A stretch of 45,549 bases of DNA from Helicobacteraceae bacterium (GCA_027066325.1 JAMONY010000019.1:1-45549), one strand, 5' to 3'. Shown: positions 15,607 to 24,493, counted from the stretch's first letter. A program made the numbers and translations. The notes: generated by a model from the sequence alone, not told the origin.

Positions 15607-16716
15607 ATGAAGAGAGTTGTGATTGCGTTAACAATCGCACTTCTTTTTGCGCTTACCTTTTTGGTGATGGGGCTTAATAAAGAGCGTCAAATCACTAAAA
15701 AAAATATTGCTTATGACAATCTAAACAAGCTACTTATTAACTTTCTTGATAACCAGAAGCTACAAGCTCTATCTATCGCTTTAGCTCTTAGTAAAGATAG
15801 GGCTATTGCTGATGCTATACTAAGAGGTGATAGGGCGCGCGGATATACTATTCTCAATAGTGCCACTAGCTCTTTTGCAGAGCACCTAAATAGCACCAAC
15901 ATATATGCACAAGTCTATCAAAAAGGTTTAAAAGTTTTTGCTAGTAGTTGGGATTCCAAAATCTTAGATACTCAAGCACCAAGCTTTAGAAGTGATCTTA
16001 AAGAGATAGTAGTTCACAGAAAACCTGTAACAACAGTGGAGTCATCTATACCTTTTGGGATCAAAGCCTCTGTTCCAATCATGCGAGAGTCACATATTGT
16101 AGGCATCCTTGAGATTACTACACTACTTGATCGAGTTGTAGCAATGCTGCGTGAGTATCGTATTGAGACTATTGTTTTAGTAGAACAAGAGACTCTTCAA
16201 GACGATAGTTTCTGTAAGATAAATCCTAAACTAAATGGCTTTCAAGTTGTAAATAGTAGCTACAATAGAGATTTTTTAAACAGATTAAGATCTCTTAGTA
16301 GAGCAAAATTTGATAAGCTTATCCATGCAGAATATCTCAAGAGCGATCAGCACTTTTTTGCTACATTTGGCATTAGGAATCACACTGGTAAGGTGGTTGG
16401 CTATTTTATTACAATCTTATCTGATGAAGATTTTGAGATATTTGCTGGCAAGCAGAAGTCTCTTCTTAAGAGCATATTTACCATGGAGAGCACTACAGAA
16501 GATATATATCATCTGGAGGCATCAAGAAGTGAAAATATATTTACAACTTTAAGTGTTGAGCAGATACTAAGAAAAAATTCCCTGCCTGATGAGAAGGATT
16601 ATATCTACTACAATGAGGCGGTGCACAATACTCTACAGAGCCTCACTAAAGATCAGCTTATAAATCTAGTTTTAAAAAGCTACTATACTAAAGATAAATC
16701 AGGAGAGATTAGATGA
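15607..16716 (+). CDS. Free-standing membrane-anchored dCache-type sensor protein
   Basis: The protein is 369 aa; the ribosome site is poor, and the ATG lies 21 bp after the 8-haem gene. Residues 4-23 anchor it in the membrane. Residues 30-280 look like a dCache_3-type double sensor: helix DNLNKLLINFLDNQKLQALSIALALSKDRAIADAIL, strand IYAQVYQKGLKVFASSW, IPFGIKASVPIMRESHIVGILEITT and a second half FFATFGIRNHTGKVVGYFITIL. Unlike typical relatives there is no HAMP, kinase, cyclase or chemoreceptor domain after it. The gene's stop overlaps the response-regulator ATG (ATGA), so it probably senses an external signal for the downstream two-component pair. Confidence 0.78.
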   Translation: MKRVVIALTIALLFALTFLVMGLNKERQITKKNIAYDNLNKLLINFLDNQKLQALSIALALSKDRAIADAILRGDRARGYTILNSATSSFAEHLNSTNIYAQVYQKGLKVFASSWDSKILDTQAPSFRSDLKEIVVHRKPVTTVESSIPFGIKASVPIMRESHIVGILEITTLLDRVVAMLREYRIETIVLVEQETLQDDSFCKINPKLNGFQVVNSSYNRDFLNRLRSLSRAKFDKLIHAEYLKSDQHFFATFGIRNHTGKVVGYFITILSDEDFEIFAGKQKSLLKSIFTMESTTEDIYHLEASRSENIFTTLSVEQILRKNSLPDEKDYIYYNEAVHNTLQSLTKDQLINLVLKSYYTKDKSGEIR

Positions 16717-17366
16717 AAATACTACTACTTGAAGATGAGTACTCACTAAGAAAATCATTAAAAGAACTTCTAGAAGATGATGGATATATAGTTAGTGACT
16801 TTAGTGAAGGTGAAGCGGCTCAAGACTCAATCTTCTACACTAAGTATGATCTATTGTTACTCGATGTTAATGTGCCTGGTATCGATGGCTTTAAGCTTTT
16901 AGAGTCTGCTAGACGACATAATATCCAGACTCCAGCTATATTTATCACCTCATTAACACAGATAGACTCTTTGGAGCGCGGGTATAATCTTGGGTGTTGT
17001 GACTACATAAAAAAACCTTTTGATATGAAAGAGCTTAAGTTGCGTGTCTCTTCAGCCCTCTCGTCATCATCAACAACCACGGAGCAGATTATAGAGATAA
17101 AGGGTGGCTATAGGTACAACTTAGCATCATTTGCACTCTTTAAAGATGATGAGGAGATCATGTTGTCTAAAACTGAGAGGATGATTTTTGATCTATTTGT
17201 AAAACATCAATCTCAAGTGCTCACAACAGATATGATTACAGAGTATGTGTGGGATGAGTATGTGGATCCTGCCAATGTTAGAGTGCAGATTAATAACTTG
17301 CGTAAAAAACTCACAAAAGATCTTATTAAAAATATACGAGGCGTGGGGTACAAGCTTGAATCTTGA
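16713..17366 (+). CDS. OmpR/PhoB-family response regulator
   Basis: The protein is 217 aa, ATG overlapping the sensor gene, with aggagag upstream. The receiver domain has acid pocket LEDE (6-9), phospho-acceptor Asp51 in LLLLDVNVPGIDG, Thr in IFITSLT and Lys in CDYIKKPF. The C-terminal winged helix (about 130-217) ends in NVRVQINNLRKKLTKDLIKNIRGVGYKLE, the OmpR/PhoB DNA-recognition helix and wing. It should bind promoters when phosphorylated. Its likely partner is the histidine kinase that overlaps its 3' end. The inverted repeats at 13091-13154 are plausible targets. Confidence 0.93.
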   Translation: MKILLLEDEYSLRKSLKELLEDDGYIVSDFSEGEAAQDSIFYTKYDLLLLDVNVPGIDGFKLLESARRHNIQTPAIFITSLTQIDSLERGYNLGCCDYIKKPFDMKELKLRVSSALSSSSTTTEQIIEIKGGYRYNLASFALFKDDEEIMLSKTERMIFDLFVKHQSQVLTTDMITEYVWDEYVDPANVRVQINNLRKKLTKDLIKNIRGVGYKLES

Positions 17367-18534
17367 GATTAATGAGGCTAGGTTTTCTCTTAAATACTCT
17401 ATTATCTACACTACTATTATACTTATTATCCTGCTTGTTCCATTTGCTATATATGATAACTACACCTATAATCTTGAAGAGGTTAAAACAGAGCTAGAGC
17501 TTAAAAAAAAGAGTCTTCTGATCATAAATGAGATAGAGCGATATGATGGTAGGTATCAGAGTTTTTTTAATTTTCCACGATTTAAATCTTTTCAAGCAGG
17601 ACTCTACGATAAAAACTACAACCCAATCTTTACACTTCTAAATCAGCCAACTAGCTCTCTTGAGTTTAGGCAGGGCTATCACAAGCTTGATGAGCAGAGA
17701 TACTATGTGACAAAGTTTTTAGATGATGGTTATTTTGGTGCAACATATCTTATTGTTGAGACAAAGTTCAATATTTACACAATTGTTTTTAACATACTCA
17801 TTGTCTTTTTTTCTATACTCTTTATAACCTTTTTGTTCTCTTTTATGATACTCAAAAACTTCTCAAAACCGTTTAAAGAGATCAATAAAATGTTAGATGA
17901 TTTTATCAAAGACTCTATGCATGAGATTAACACTCCATTGTCGATTATAAACTTAAATGTAGATATATTTACACAAAAACATGGCAAAGATAAAAACCTC
18001 TCACGCATCAAATCTGCTTCAAAGATTCTCTCCTCTTTGTATAATGACATGAACTATCTTATCAAAGAACAAACTATCAATAAGACCAACAAAGAGCAGA
18101 TCAACTTAAGCGAATTTCTGAAAAAATCAGTTGATTACTTTGATGATATTGCTGAACTAAAAGGGATTGTGCTTAAGATCGATATAGAAGATGGAGTGTA
18201 CATAAACTTCTCTGCCGTCAAGCTTCAAAAAATAGTAGATAACAATCTCTCCAATGCCATAAAGTACTCATATGAAGAGCAAGAGGTCATAGTATCTTTA
18301 AAGCGTATCTCCAATAGAGCAGTAGTAAGCTTTAAAGATTACGGCATAGGGATACAAGATCCAGATAAGATCTTCTCAAGATACTACAGAGAAGATCATA
18401 CACAAGGTGGATTTGGTATCGGGCTCAATATTGTGGGTAAGATTGTAAACGAAGAGAAGATTGGTGTCAATATAGTCTCAAAGCTTGGTGAGGGTAGCTG
18501 TTTTGAGTATACTTTTAGAACAAAAACCAGCTAA
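17356..18534 (+). CDS. Membrane sensor histidine kinase
   Basis: The product is about 392 aa from TTG 17356, which follows gcgtgggg and overlaps the regulator gene by 11 bp; the track start at 17245 lies deep inside the regulator and is unlikely. Two transmembrane segments (about 13-32 and 145-170) enclose a 110-residue periplasmic region. The H-box is FIKDSMHEINTPLSIINLN. The ATPase has an N box (IVDNNLSNAIKYS), G1 (KDYGIGIQD) and G2 (GGFGIGLNIVGKIV). It has no clear HAMP domain. The context implies a three-part module: free sensor, regulator, kinase. The signal may be an electron acceptor or redox state; this is inference. Confidence 0.88.
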   Translation: MNLEINEARFSLKYSIIYTTIILIILLVPFAIYDNYTYNLEEVKTELELKKKSLLIINEIERYDGRYQSFFNFPRFKSFQAGLYDKNYNPIFTLLNQPTSSLEFRQGYHKLDEQRYYVTKFLDDGYFGATYLIVETKFNIYTIVFNILIVFFSILFITFLFSFMILKNFSKPFKEINKMLDDFIKDSMHEINTPLSIINLNVDIFTQKHGKDKNLSRIKSASKILSSLYNDMNYLIKEQTINKTNKEQINLSEFLKKSVDYFDDIAELKGIVLKIDIEDGVYINFSAVKLQKIVDNNLSNAIKYSYEEQEVIVSLKRISNRAVVSFKDYGIGIQDPDKIFSRYYREDHTQGGFGIGLNIVGKIVNEEKIGVNIVSKLGEGSCFEYTFRTKTS

Positions 18535-18550
18535 GCTTAAAGGCTCATAT

Positions 18551-21391
18551 ATGAAACAGATAGTTATATTGCTATGTTTTTTTATCTCACAACTTATGGC
18601 ACATGAGTGTAAGTATGAGCTAGATTTACAGATAGATTTGGACTCCAGCACTCTCAAAGGTACAGCACAGATCTACACCTCAAGAGACGACTCTAAGCCG
18701 TTGGTTTTACTACATAGTGATGCTAAAATAACAGCTTTTAAAAACGCAACTTTAAGCATAGACAACGGGATTAGTAAGCTTAGTGATGATGATAAAAATC
18801 TACCTATAACTTTAGATTTTACGCTACCTATAAAGCCTATAAAAGAGACTATATTTCTAACCTCATCTTGGTATCCGCTCATAGAGCACCCATGTAGCTA
18901 TCGAGTATCTATCAAAAAGATACCAGATATGACTTTCATAACAGAGTCAACAGCAACTACACATACTCAAGATAAGATTATATTTGAGTTTAAACATGAA
19001 GTGTCCAGCATACACCTCATAGCCTCATCGCGCTATAAGACTAAAGAGCTAGTACGCAAAGATGGGCTAACTATAAAGAGTGTGTTTTATGGCAATAAAG
19101 ACGCTTTAGCTACACGGTATTTACAAAAGAGTAGTGACTATTTTGATAGATATAAAAAGATTTTTGGCTCACTAGCATTTGATCAATTTAGTATCGTTGA
19201 AGCTCCGTTTCCAGTTGGCTTTGCTATGCCAACTTTTACTCTTATAGGTACACAGATCATCGATAAAGAGTTTATGTTTAAGAGCTCATTGGGTCATGAG
19301 ATAGTGCATCAGTGGCTTGGCAATAGCGTACATGCTATGAGACCTGGCAACTGGAGCGAGGGGCTGAGTACATATTATGCTGATTATCAGTATGCAGCCG
19401 ATAGAGGTGAGGCTAGGGCATACCGTAAAGATATACTGTTAAAATACAACACTTTTGTTGACACTACTAACGATAGGGCACTTATAGAGTTTGTGCAGAA
19501 GAGCGATACAGCATCTGAAGCTATAGGCTATGGTAAAGCGATGTTTTTTTTCTATATGCTAGAGCAGCGCATAGGTAAAAAAGCATTCGATAAAGCAGTC
19601 AAGGAGCTAGTAGGTAATTACACAGATAGAGTTGTTGGCTATAAGATGATGCGCAATCTATTTGAGAAGAGTTCATCGCAAGATCTATATGATTTTTTCA
19701 AAACTTGGGTCTATTTGAGGGGAGCTTTTGCTTTTGATATGACAAACTTAGAGCTTGGGTATGAGATAGATAGTTACTATGTAAGCTTTGATACTATAGG
19801 CAGCTCCATGTTAAAATCACTACCTGTTAAGTTTTGTAAAAAGAGCAGTTGTGTAACAAAGATGATAGATCTTACAAAAACTAGCCACAAAGTCCAACTA
19901 GATGAGGCTCCAGATCGTATCGTTATAGATGATGAGTATAAGATATTTCGTAAGCTTCAACCTCAAGAGATTAGAGCAACTATTGGTACAGTTTTTCAAA
20001 AAGATACTATAGCAGTAGTGGATCCAGCAGATAGGGCAAAATTTGCCAATATCTTAAAAAACTTTAAGCAGATCAGAGATAGTGACAAGATCACCTATAA
20101 AGAGGCATCATCATCTAATCTACTACTGCTAGGAGCTAACAATAACTTCTTAAGACAGCTAGCCATAAAATATGTGCTCGATGAGAGAGGCTCAAAAGTT
20201 GAGGCATTTAAAAATCCACTCAATATCTCTAAAAGTATTGTAGTTATAGACTCAAACTCTACTCTACAAGCGTATAAACTAAAACATCTACATAGATACT
20301 CAACGGTCATCTTTCAAGATCACAAAGTACTACATAAAAGCATAAAACCTTCACAAAATGGTGTTGTATTTAAGATAGATAGTGGCTCAAAAGCTACTCT
20401 ACCTACTACGCTTGAGCTAGATGATATTTTGCCAGATCTATCAAAATCAAAAGTTGTATATATAGGTGAAAATCACACAGAATTTTCAAATCATATCAAT
20501 CAGTTAGAGATTATTAAAGCCATGTATAATACCCATAAGAGACTAGCCATAGGCTTAGAGATGTTTCAACAACCATTTCAGAGCATACTAGATGCATATG
20601 TATCTAGCAAGATAGATGAGAGAGAGATGTTGCAACAAACAGAGTATTTTAAAAGATGGCAGTATGACTATAATCTATATAAACCGATCTTACTTTATGC
20701 TAGAGAGCATAAAATCCCTCTTGTAGCTCTAAATATAGATAGAAATATCACCTCAACGATCTCAAAATCATCACTTGATGGGCTAAATGCAGAGCAAAAA
20801 AGTCTACTACCAGACTCTATAGAATTTGTCTCTAAAGCCTATAGAGACAAACTTTTTAAGATCTATGGCGCACATACAAACTCAAAATTTGGCAGTTTTG
20901 ATGACTTCTTTTATGCGCAGCTGATCTGGGATGAGAGTATGGCATCAAAAGTTGCTTCATATCTGCACGAGAATCCAGATAGTGCTATGGCAGTTCTAGC
21001 AGGCAATGGTCATGTTATGCATGGTTATGGTATACCAGATCGTGCAAAACGACGCGGTATAAAGGAGTATAAGATAGTAGCCCAGTCAATCTCTATCTCA
21101 GACTCTGTAGCCGACTACATACTCTACCCATCACCCATAAAAACTAAAGAGGCAAAAAAGCTTGGAGTTATGCTCGATACAAGTAGCGATAAACTTAAAA
21201 TCATCAAAGTGTTTGCAGACTCTAGTGGTGCTAAAGCTGGCTTGAGACATGGTGATACAATTGTGTCTATTGATGATCGTGCAATATCTAAACTGCATGA
21301 GCTAAAAGAGGTGCTATATTTTACCTCTAAAGAGTTAAATCTTACCATCTTAAGAGATTCAAAAAGTATAGATCTTAATCTATCTTGGTAG
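18551..21391 (+). CDS. Exported M1-peptidase / ChaN / PDZ fusion protein
   Basis: The protein is 946 aa from ATG 18551 (aaagg upstream); the track start at 18485 lies in the kinase gene. Residues 1-17 are a signal peptide (MKQIVILLCFFISQLMA). Residues 20-400 resemble an M1 aminopeptidase: HEIVHQ (249-254), then SEG with Glu270, 16 residues after the second His; the GAMEN exopeptidase motif is replaced by GFAMPT. Residues 634-845 are a ChaN/DUF399-like domain (KVVYIGENHTEFSNH, VLAGNGHVMHGYGIPDR). Residues 865-935 are a PDZ domain (SSGAKAGLRHGDTIVSIDD). ChaN proteins bind haem in Campylobacter. The gene closes the cytochrome block and may process haem or cytochromes. Confidence 0.85.
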   Translation: MKQIVILLCFFISQLMAHECKYELDLQIDLDSSTLKGTAQIYTSRDDSKPLVLLHSDAKITAFKNATLSIDNGISKLSDDDKNLPITLDFTLPIKPIKETIFLTSSWYPLIEHPCSYRVSIKKIPDMTFITESTATTHTQDKIIFEFKHEVSSIHLIASSRYKTKELVRKDGLTIKSVFYGNKDALATRYLQKSSDYFDRYKKIFGSLAFDQFSIVEAPFPVGFAMPTFTLIGTQIIDKEFMFKSSLGHEIVHQWLGNSVHAMRPGNWSEGLSTYYADYQYAADRGEARAYRKDILLKYNTFVDTTNDRALIEFVQKSDTASEAIGYGKAMFFFYMLEQRIGKKAFDKAVKELVGNYTDRVVGYKMMRNLFEKSSSQDLYDFFKTWVYLRGAFAFDMTNLELGYEIDSYYVSFDTIGSSMLKSLPVKFCKKSSCVTKMIDLTKTSHKVQLDEAPDRIVIDDEYKIFRKLQPQEIRATIGTVFQKDTIAVVDPADRAKFANILKNFKQIRDSDKITYKEASSSNLLLLGANNNFLRQLAIKYVLDERGSKVEAFKNPLNISKSIVVIDSNSTLQAYKLKHLHRYSTVIFQDHKVLHKSIKPSQNGVVFKIDSGSKATLPTTLELDDILPDLSKSKVVYIGENHTEFSNHINQLEIIKAMYNTHKRLAIGLEMFQQPFQSILDAYVSSKIDEREMLQQTEYFKRWQYDYNLYKPILLYAREHKIPLVALNIDRNITSTISKSSLDGLNAEQKSLLPDSIEFVSKAYRDKLFKIYGAHTNSKFGSFDDFFYAQLIWDESMASKVASYLHENPDSAMAVLAGNGHVMHGYGIPDRAKRRGIKEYKIVAQSISISDSVADYILYPSPIKTKEAKKLGVMLDTSSDKLKIIKVFADSSGAKAGLRHGDTIVSIDDRAISKLHELKEVLYFTSKELNLTILRDSKSIDLNLSW

Positions 21392-21407
21392 AGAGACTAG
21401 CTCTCTA
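21389..21407. terminator. Hairpin at the convergent fusion-protein/gnnA junction
   Basis: TAGAGAG-actag-CTCTCTA has perfect 7-bp arms and a 5-base loop; it contains parts of both stop codons. It is well placed as a bidirectional terminator, though neither side has a strong U-run. Confidence 0.5.
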
Positions 21408-22293
21408 AGGCTACCTCTAGCGTAACAATACTGTCTTCTATGCTTGCTAAAGAGCCTCTATTATTGCTCTTTAGATACTCTACAAATGCCTCTATCTCTT
21501 TTAACAAAGGCTCATCTTTTTTTATGTGACAACCTCTAGTCACATATGAGTTGTTTATGTGAAAGTTAGAGTATTCGGTCAGATTTTGGGTGATAAGATC
21601 AGCCTCAAAGTAGCTATCTTTACAAGCTACTTCAATGGTGCGTTTTTTAAATGGTGTGAGCCAGTTTGTCAATATCTCAGCTACTATATCATCTTCTAGA
21701 CGAAAACTAAGCACCGCATTGTCTTCATAGTGGTTGTGAATTTTGCGTGATTTGAAAATGGCCTGCTCTTGGATGTCGCGATGTGTGATAAAGCGCATTA
21801 GGTCTATGTCGTGCACTGATAGATCCGTTAGGACACCAACATCTGCTATGCGTGGAGGAAATGGTCCTACTCTAGTGATAGAGACTGTATATATCTCTTT
21901 GTCTTGTAGCTCCTCTTTTAAGGCTTGGACTACTGGATTGAACCTCTCTACATGACCCACGCAGCTCTTTACGCCAGCCTCTAGCGCTTTTTGTTGGATC
22001 AATAGCGCATCTTCTAAGTTTGATGCTACTGGTTTCTCTACAAATATATCTATATTTGCAGCAATACACTTTAGAGCTATCTCTTTATGTAAAAATGTAG
22101 GAACGGCTATGATAGCAGCATCTATCTCACACTCACAAAGCATACTGTCTATATCACTAAAAAATGGCTCACTATACTCATCCGTATTGATCGCATCACA
22201 AAGTGCAACTATCTCTACAGAGTCTAGCAAACTAGCAACTCTATAGTGATTTTTGCCCATAGAGCCAAGACCTATGATAGCTAACTTAATCAA
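21397..22293 (-). CDS. gnnA: Gfo/Idh/MocA oxidoreductase, probable GnnA (UDP-GlcNAc 3-dehydrogenase)
   Basis: The protein is 298 aa; TTG start overlapping the upstream stop as TTGA. The N-terminal Rossmann fold begins MIKLAIIGLGSMGKNHYR; VEKPVASNLEDA (about 90) holds the family's EKP motif with catalytic Lys; GHVERFNP and VGVLTDLSVHDIDLMRF follow, the latter with the catalytic-type H. Members oxidise sugar nucleotides with NAD. It is the third gene of an lpxB-aminotransferase-oxidoreductase operon. In Acidithiobacillus, gnnA and gnnB lie beside lpxA/lpxB and make UDP-GlcNAc3N for amide-linked lipid A. The same pairing here supports GnnA. WbpB/WlbA-type O-antigen enzymes are the alternative. 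Confidence 0.8.
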   Translation of the reverse strand: MIKLAIIGLGSMGKNHYRVASLLDSVEIVALCDAINTDEYSEPFFSDIDSMLCECEIDAAIIAVPTFLHKEIALKCIAANIDIFVEKPVASNLEDALLIQQKALEAGVKSCVGHVERFNPVVQALKEELQDKEIYTVSITRVGPFPPRIADVGVLTDLSVHDIDLMRFITHRDIQEQAIFKSRKIHNHYEDNAVLSFRLEDDIVAEILTNWLTPFKKRTIEVACKDSYFEADLITQNLTEYSNFHINNSYVTRGCHIKKDEPLLKEIEAFVEYLKSNNRGSLASIEDSIVTLEVALES

Positions 22294-23390
22294 GATAGAG
22301 CCTTTTTTAGAGCCTCGACTACCATATCTTGCTCACTAGTTGTTAAAAATGGACTCATAGGAAGAGAGAGTATCTGTGCACTCACTCTCTCGCTAACAGC
22401 AAAATCACCCTCTCGATATCCAAGTGAGTTAAATGCCTCTTGTAGATGAAGTGGTAGCGGGTAGTGAACAGCTGTTGGTATGTCGGCTCTACTTAATGCC
22501 TCAACTACATTGGCTCTATCTTTAACACGAATGGAGTACTGCGCATATACACTACTGTTACCATCAGCAACCACTGGTGTAACAGCTTCTGTATCTTTTA
22601 AAAGATCACTATATCTTTGACCTATTGCTACTCTTTGTGCTACTTCGCTACTAAAGTGTTTTAGCTTAACTCTTAGTATGGCAGCTTGTATAGCGTCTAA
22701 TCTGGCATTTAGACCTATGAGTGAGTGCCTATATCTCTGTTTTTGACCATGATTTAATAGCACTCTCATTTTAGCAGCTACTGCATCATCATCGGTAAAT
22801 ATCGCACCACCATCGCCATATGCTCCAAGTGGTTTTGATGGGAAAAATGATGTACAGCCTATGGTCGATAGGGCACAAGATTTTCTACCTTGGTACTCTG
22901 CACCAAAGCTCTGGCAACCATCTTCTATGACTATGAGGTTGTGTTTTGAAGCTATAGCATTGATGCTAGTCATATCTGCGCACTGTCCATAGAGTGAGAC
23001 TGGAAGTATCGCTTTTGTGCGCTCTGTGATGGCATCTTCTATAAGAGCTGGATTGATGTTGTAGCTACTCTCGTCTATATCTACAAAGACAGGCTTTGCT
23101 CCTAAAAATGAGATCACCTCAGCAGTAGCTATAAAAGTAAAAGGTGTAGTGATTACCTCGTCACCAGCCTTGATATCAAGTGCCATCAAAGAGAGCAGAA
23201 GTGCATCTGTACCACTGCTACACCCTATGGCATGTTTGACTCCAACAAAAGAGGCTATCTCACTCTCAAAGCTATCAAGCTCTGATCCTCCAATGAACTG
23301 TGCGCTATCGAGCACTTTGGCTATAGCCTCATCAATCTCATCTTTGTACTTAGCATACTGCGCTTTTAAGTCTATAAAATTAATCTTCAT
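22290..23390 (-). CDS. gnnB: DegT/DnrJ/EryC1 aminotransferase, probable GnnB
   Basis: The protein is 366 aa; ATG overlapping the lpxB stop as ATGA, and overlapping gnnA at its end. A PLP-fold sugar aminotransferase: GCSSGTDALLLSLMAL (about 57-72), GDEVITTPFTFIATAEVI, IEDGCQSFGAEYQG, and the PLP-lysine segment GCTSFFPSKPLGAYGDGGAIFT. The family uses glutamate to aminate keto-sugars on nucleotides. In the GnnAB pathway the enzyme converts the 3-keto-UDP-GlcNAc made by GnnA to UDP-GlcNAc3N, later acylated by LpxA. Close WbpE/WlbC homologues act in O-antigen synthesis; the direct link with lpxB favours GnnB. This is inference from context. Confidence 0.82.
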   Translation of the reverse strand: MKINFIDLKAQYAKYKDEIDEAIAKVLDSAQFIGGSELDSFESEIASFVGVKHAIGCSSGTDALLLSLMALDIKAGDEVITTPFTFIATAEVISFLGAKPVFVDIDESSYNINPALIEDAITERTKAILPVSLYGQCADMTSINAIASKHNLIVIEDGCQSFGAEYQGRKSCALSTIGCTSFFPSKPLGAYGDGGAIFTDDDAVAAKMRVLLNHGQKQRYRHSLIGLNARLDAIQAAILRVKLKHFSSEVAQRVAIGQRYSDLLKDTEAVTPVVADGNSSVYAQYSIRVKDRANVVEALSRADIPTAVHYPLPLHLQEAFNSLGYREGDFAVSERVSAQILSLPMSPFLTTSEQDMVVEALKKALS

Positions 23391-24436
23391 CTCTCACCTT
23401 TTATGATATCGGCAACCCGTTTTGAGCTACCATGTTTGAGGTAGTCTCTTAGTCTTTTTGAGTCATCTAAAAACTGCTCACAATCAAACTCTCTCATACA
23501 CTCTATGAGAGCTTCAGTATTTACGCCATCTTGTATAAACTCAGGATGTATAATCCTGCCATTACTGCGACTAAACATGATATTTGCTAGCCCTATGTGC
23601 TCTAGCTTCACTAGCTTTTTTGCTATGATATAGTCTAGCGGTTTAGCTATGTAGCAGAGTGCAAATGGCATGCCTATGAGTGATGCTTCAAGTGTTGCTG
23701 TACCGCTACAGATAAAACCAAAATCACTCTGCATTAAAGCCATGTGTGCATCACTAGTGACAACAAACTGTGATAGATTACCATAAAGTTCATCTCTTTT
23801 ATCTAAAGCGATGTGATCAGGCACTACAATAACTGCCTCTGCATCTATCTTTTTCTGTACAGCATGAAAAATTGGCATAAGTTTTTTGATCTCACTTCGC
23901 CTGCTACCCGGCATAAAAACTACCCTTTTTATCTCTTTTGAGGCACTCTGTTTAAACTCTCTTATCTCATCCAAAAGTGGGTGCCCTACATACTCTATTG
24001 GTGCATCTAGAGCGTAGTACTCTCTCTCAAAAGGGAGTATCGATGCAAGAGTGTCTATATTGCTCTGAAGAGTAGCAATACGACCTCTTTTCCAAGCCCA
24101 AGCTTGAGGTAAGATGTAGTATATGATCTCAAGATCTGGATGAGCTTTTTTAAGCCTCTTTGCTAGTGGTAGATTAAAGCCTGATGAGTCTATGAGAAGC
24201 ACTTTATCAACACCACAGGAGAGTTCAACCATCTGTGCAGCTAGCTTGAAAAAGAGTCTAAGCTTAAAAAGTGCATCTGTAAATCCCATGATGGCTAAAG
24301 AGCGTAGATCTACAATCGGATCTCCAAGTGATGAGTCAAAGATCCCAACTAGCTCAACACTCTCATCAAGCTCACAGCAGAGCGCTTTTAGATGGACATT
24401 GGCAGAGTGCTCTAGTGCGCTTACTAAAAGTCTCAT
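23387..24436 (-). CDS. lpxB: Lipid-A-disaccharide synthase
   Basis: The protein is 349 aa from ATG 24436, preceded by aaaggaaaaaaagag; the track's upstream start (24463) would add nine residues without a ribosome site. LpxB condenses UDP-2,3-diacylglucosamine with lipid X to give the lipid A disaccharide at the inner membrane. Seen: VSALEHSANVHLKALCCEL at the N-terminus, YYILPQAWAWKRGR (about 114-127), the MPGSRRSEIKKLMPIF signature and FICSGTATLEASLIGMPFALCYIAKPLDY. The length fits. It begins the operon lpxB-gnnB-gnnA with 4-bp overlaps. Confidence 0.95.
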   Translation of the reverse strand: MRLLVSALEHSANVHLKALCCELDESVELVGIFDSSLGDPIVDLRSLAIMGFTDALFKLRLFFKLAAQMVELSCGVDKVLLIDSSGFNLPLAKRLKKAHPDLEIIYYILPQAWAWKRGRIATLQSNIDTLASILPFEREYYALDAPIEYVGHPLLDEIREFKQSASKEIKRVVFMPGSRRSEIKKLMPIFHAVQKKIDAEAVIVVPDHIALDKRDELYGNLSQFVVTSDAHMALMQSDFGFICSGTATLEASLIGMPFALCYIAKPLDYIIAKKLVKLEHIGLANIMFSRSNGRIIHPEFIQDGVNTEALIECMREFDCEQFLDDSKRLRDYLKHGSSKRVADIIKGER

Positions 24437-24454
24437 CTCTTTTTTTCCTTTTAT

Positions 24455-24478
24455 GTTATACAATTGCGCAATTATAAC
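24455..24478. promoter_or_regulatory. Near-palindromic divergent promoter, lpxB / ABC exporter
   Basis: GTTAT-ac-AATTGCGCAATT-ATAAC contains the perfect 12-bp palindrome AATTGCGCAATT. The minus-strand reading gives TATAATTGCGC, a good -10 for lpxB. The plus reading gives TATAAC about 16 bases before the exporter's TTG. One element may drive both genes. Confidence 0.45.
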
Positions 24479-24493
24479 TAAAAAAGGATTGCT

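Noticed and set aside
17245-17356. Upstream start of the kinase ORF
   Set aside because: The first 37 codons lie inside the response regulator and form no membrane or domain feature; TTG 17356 is adequate.
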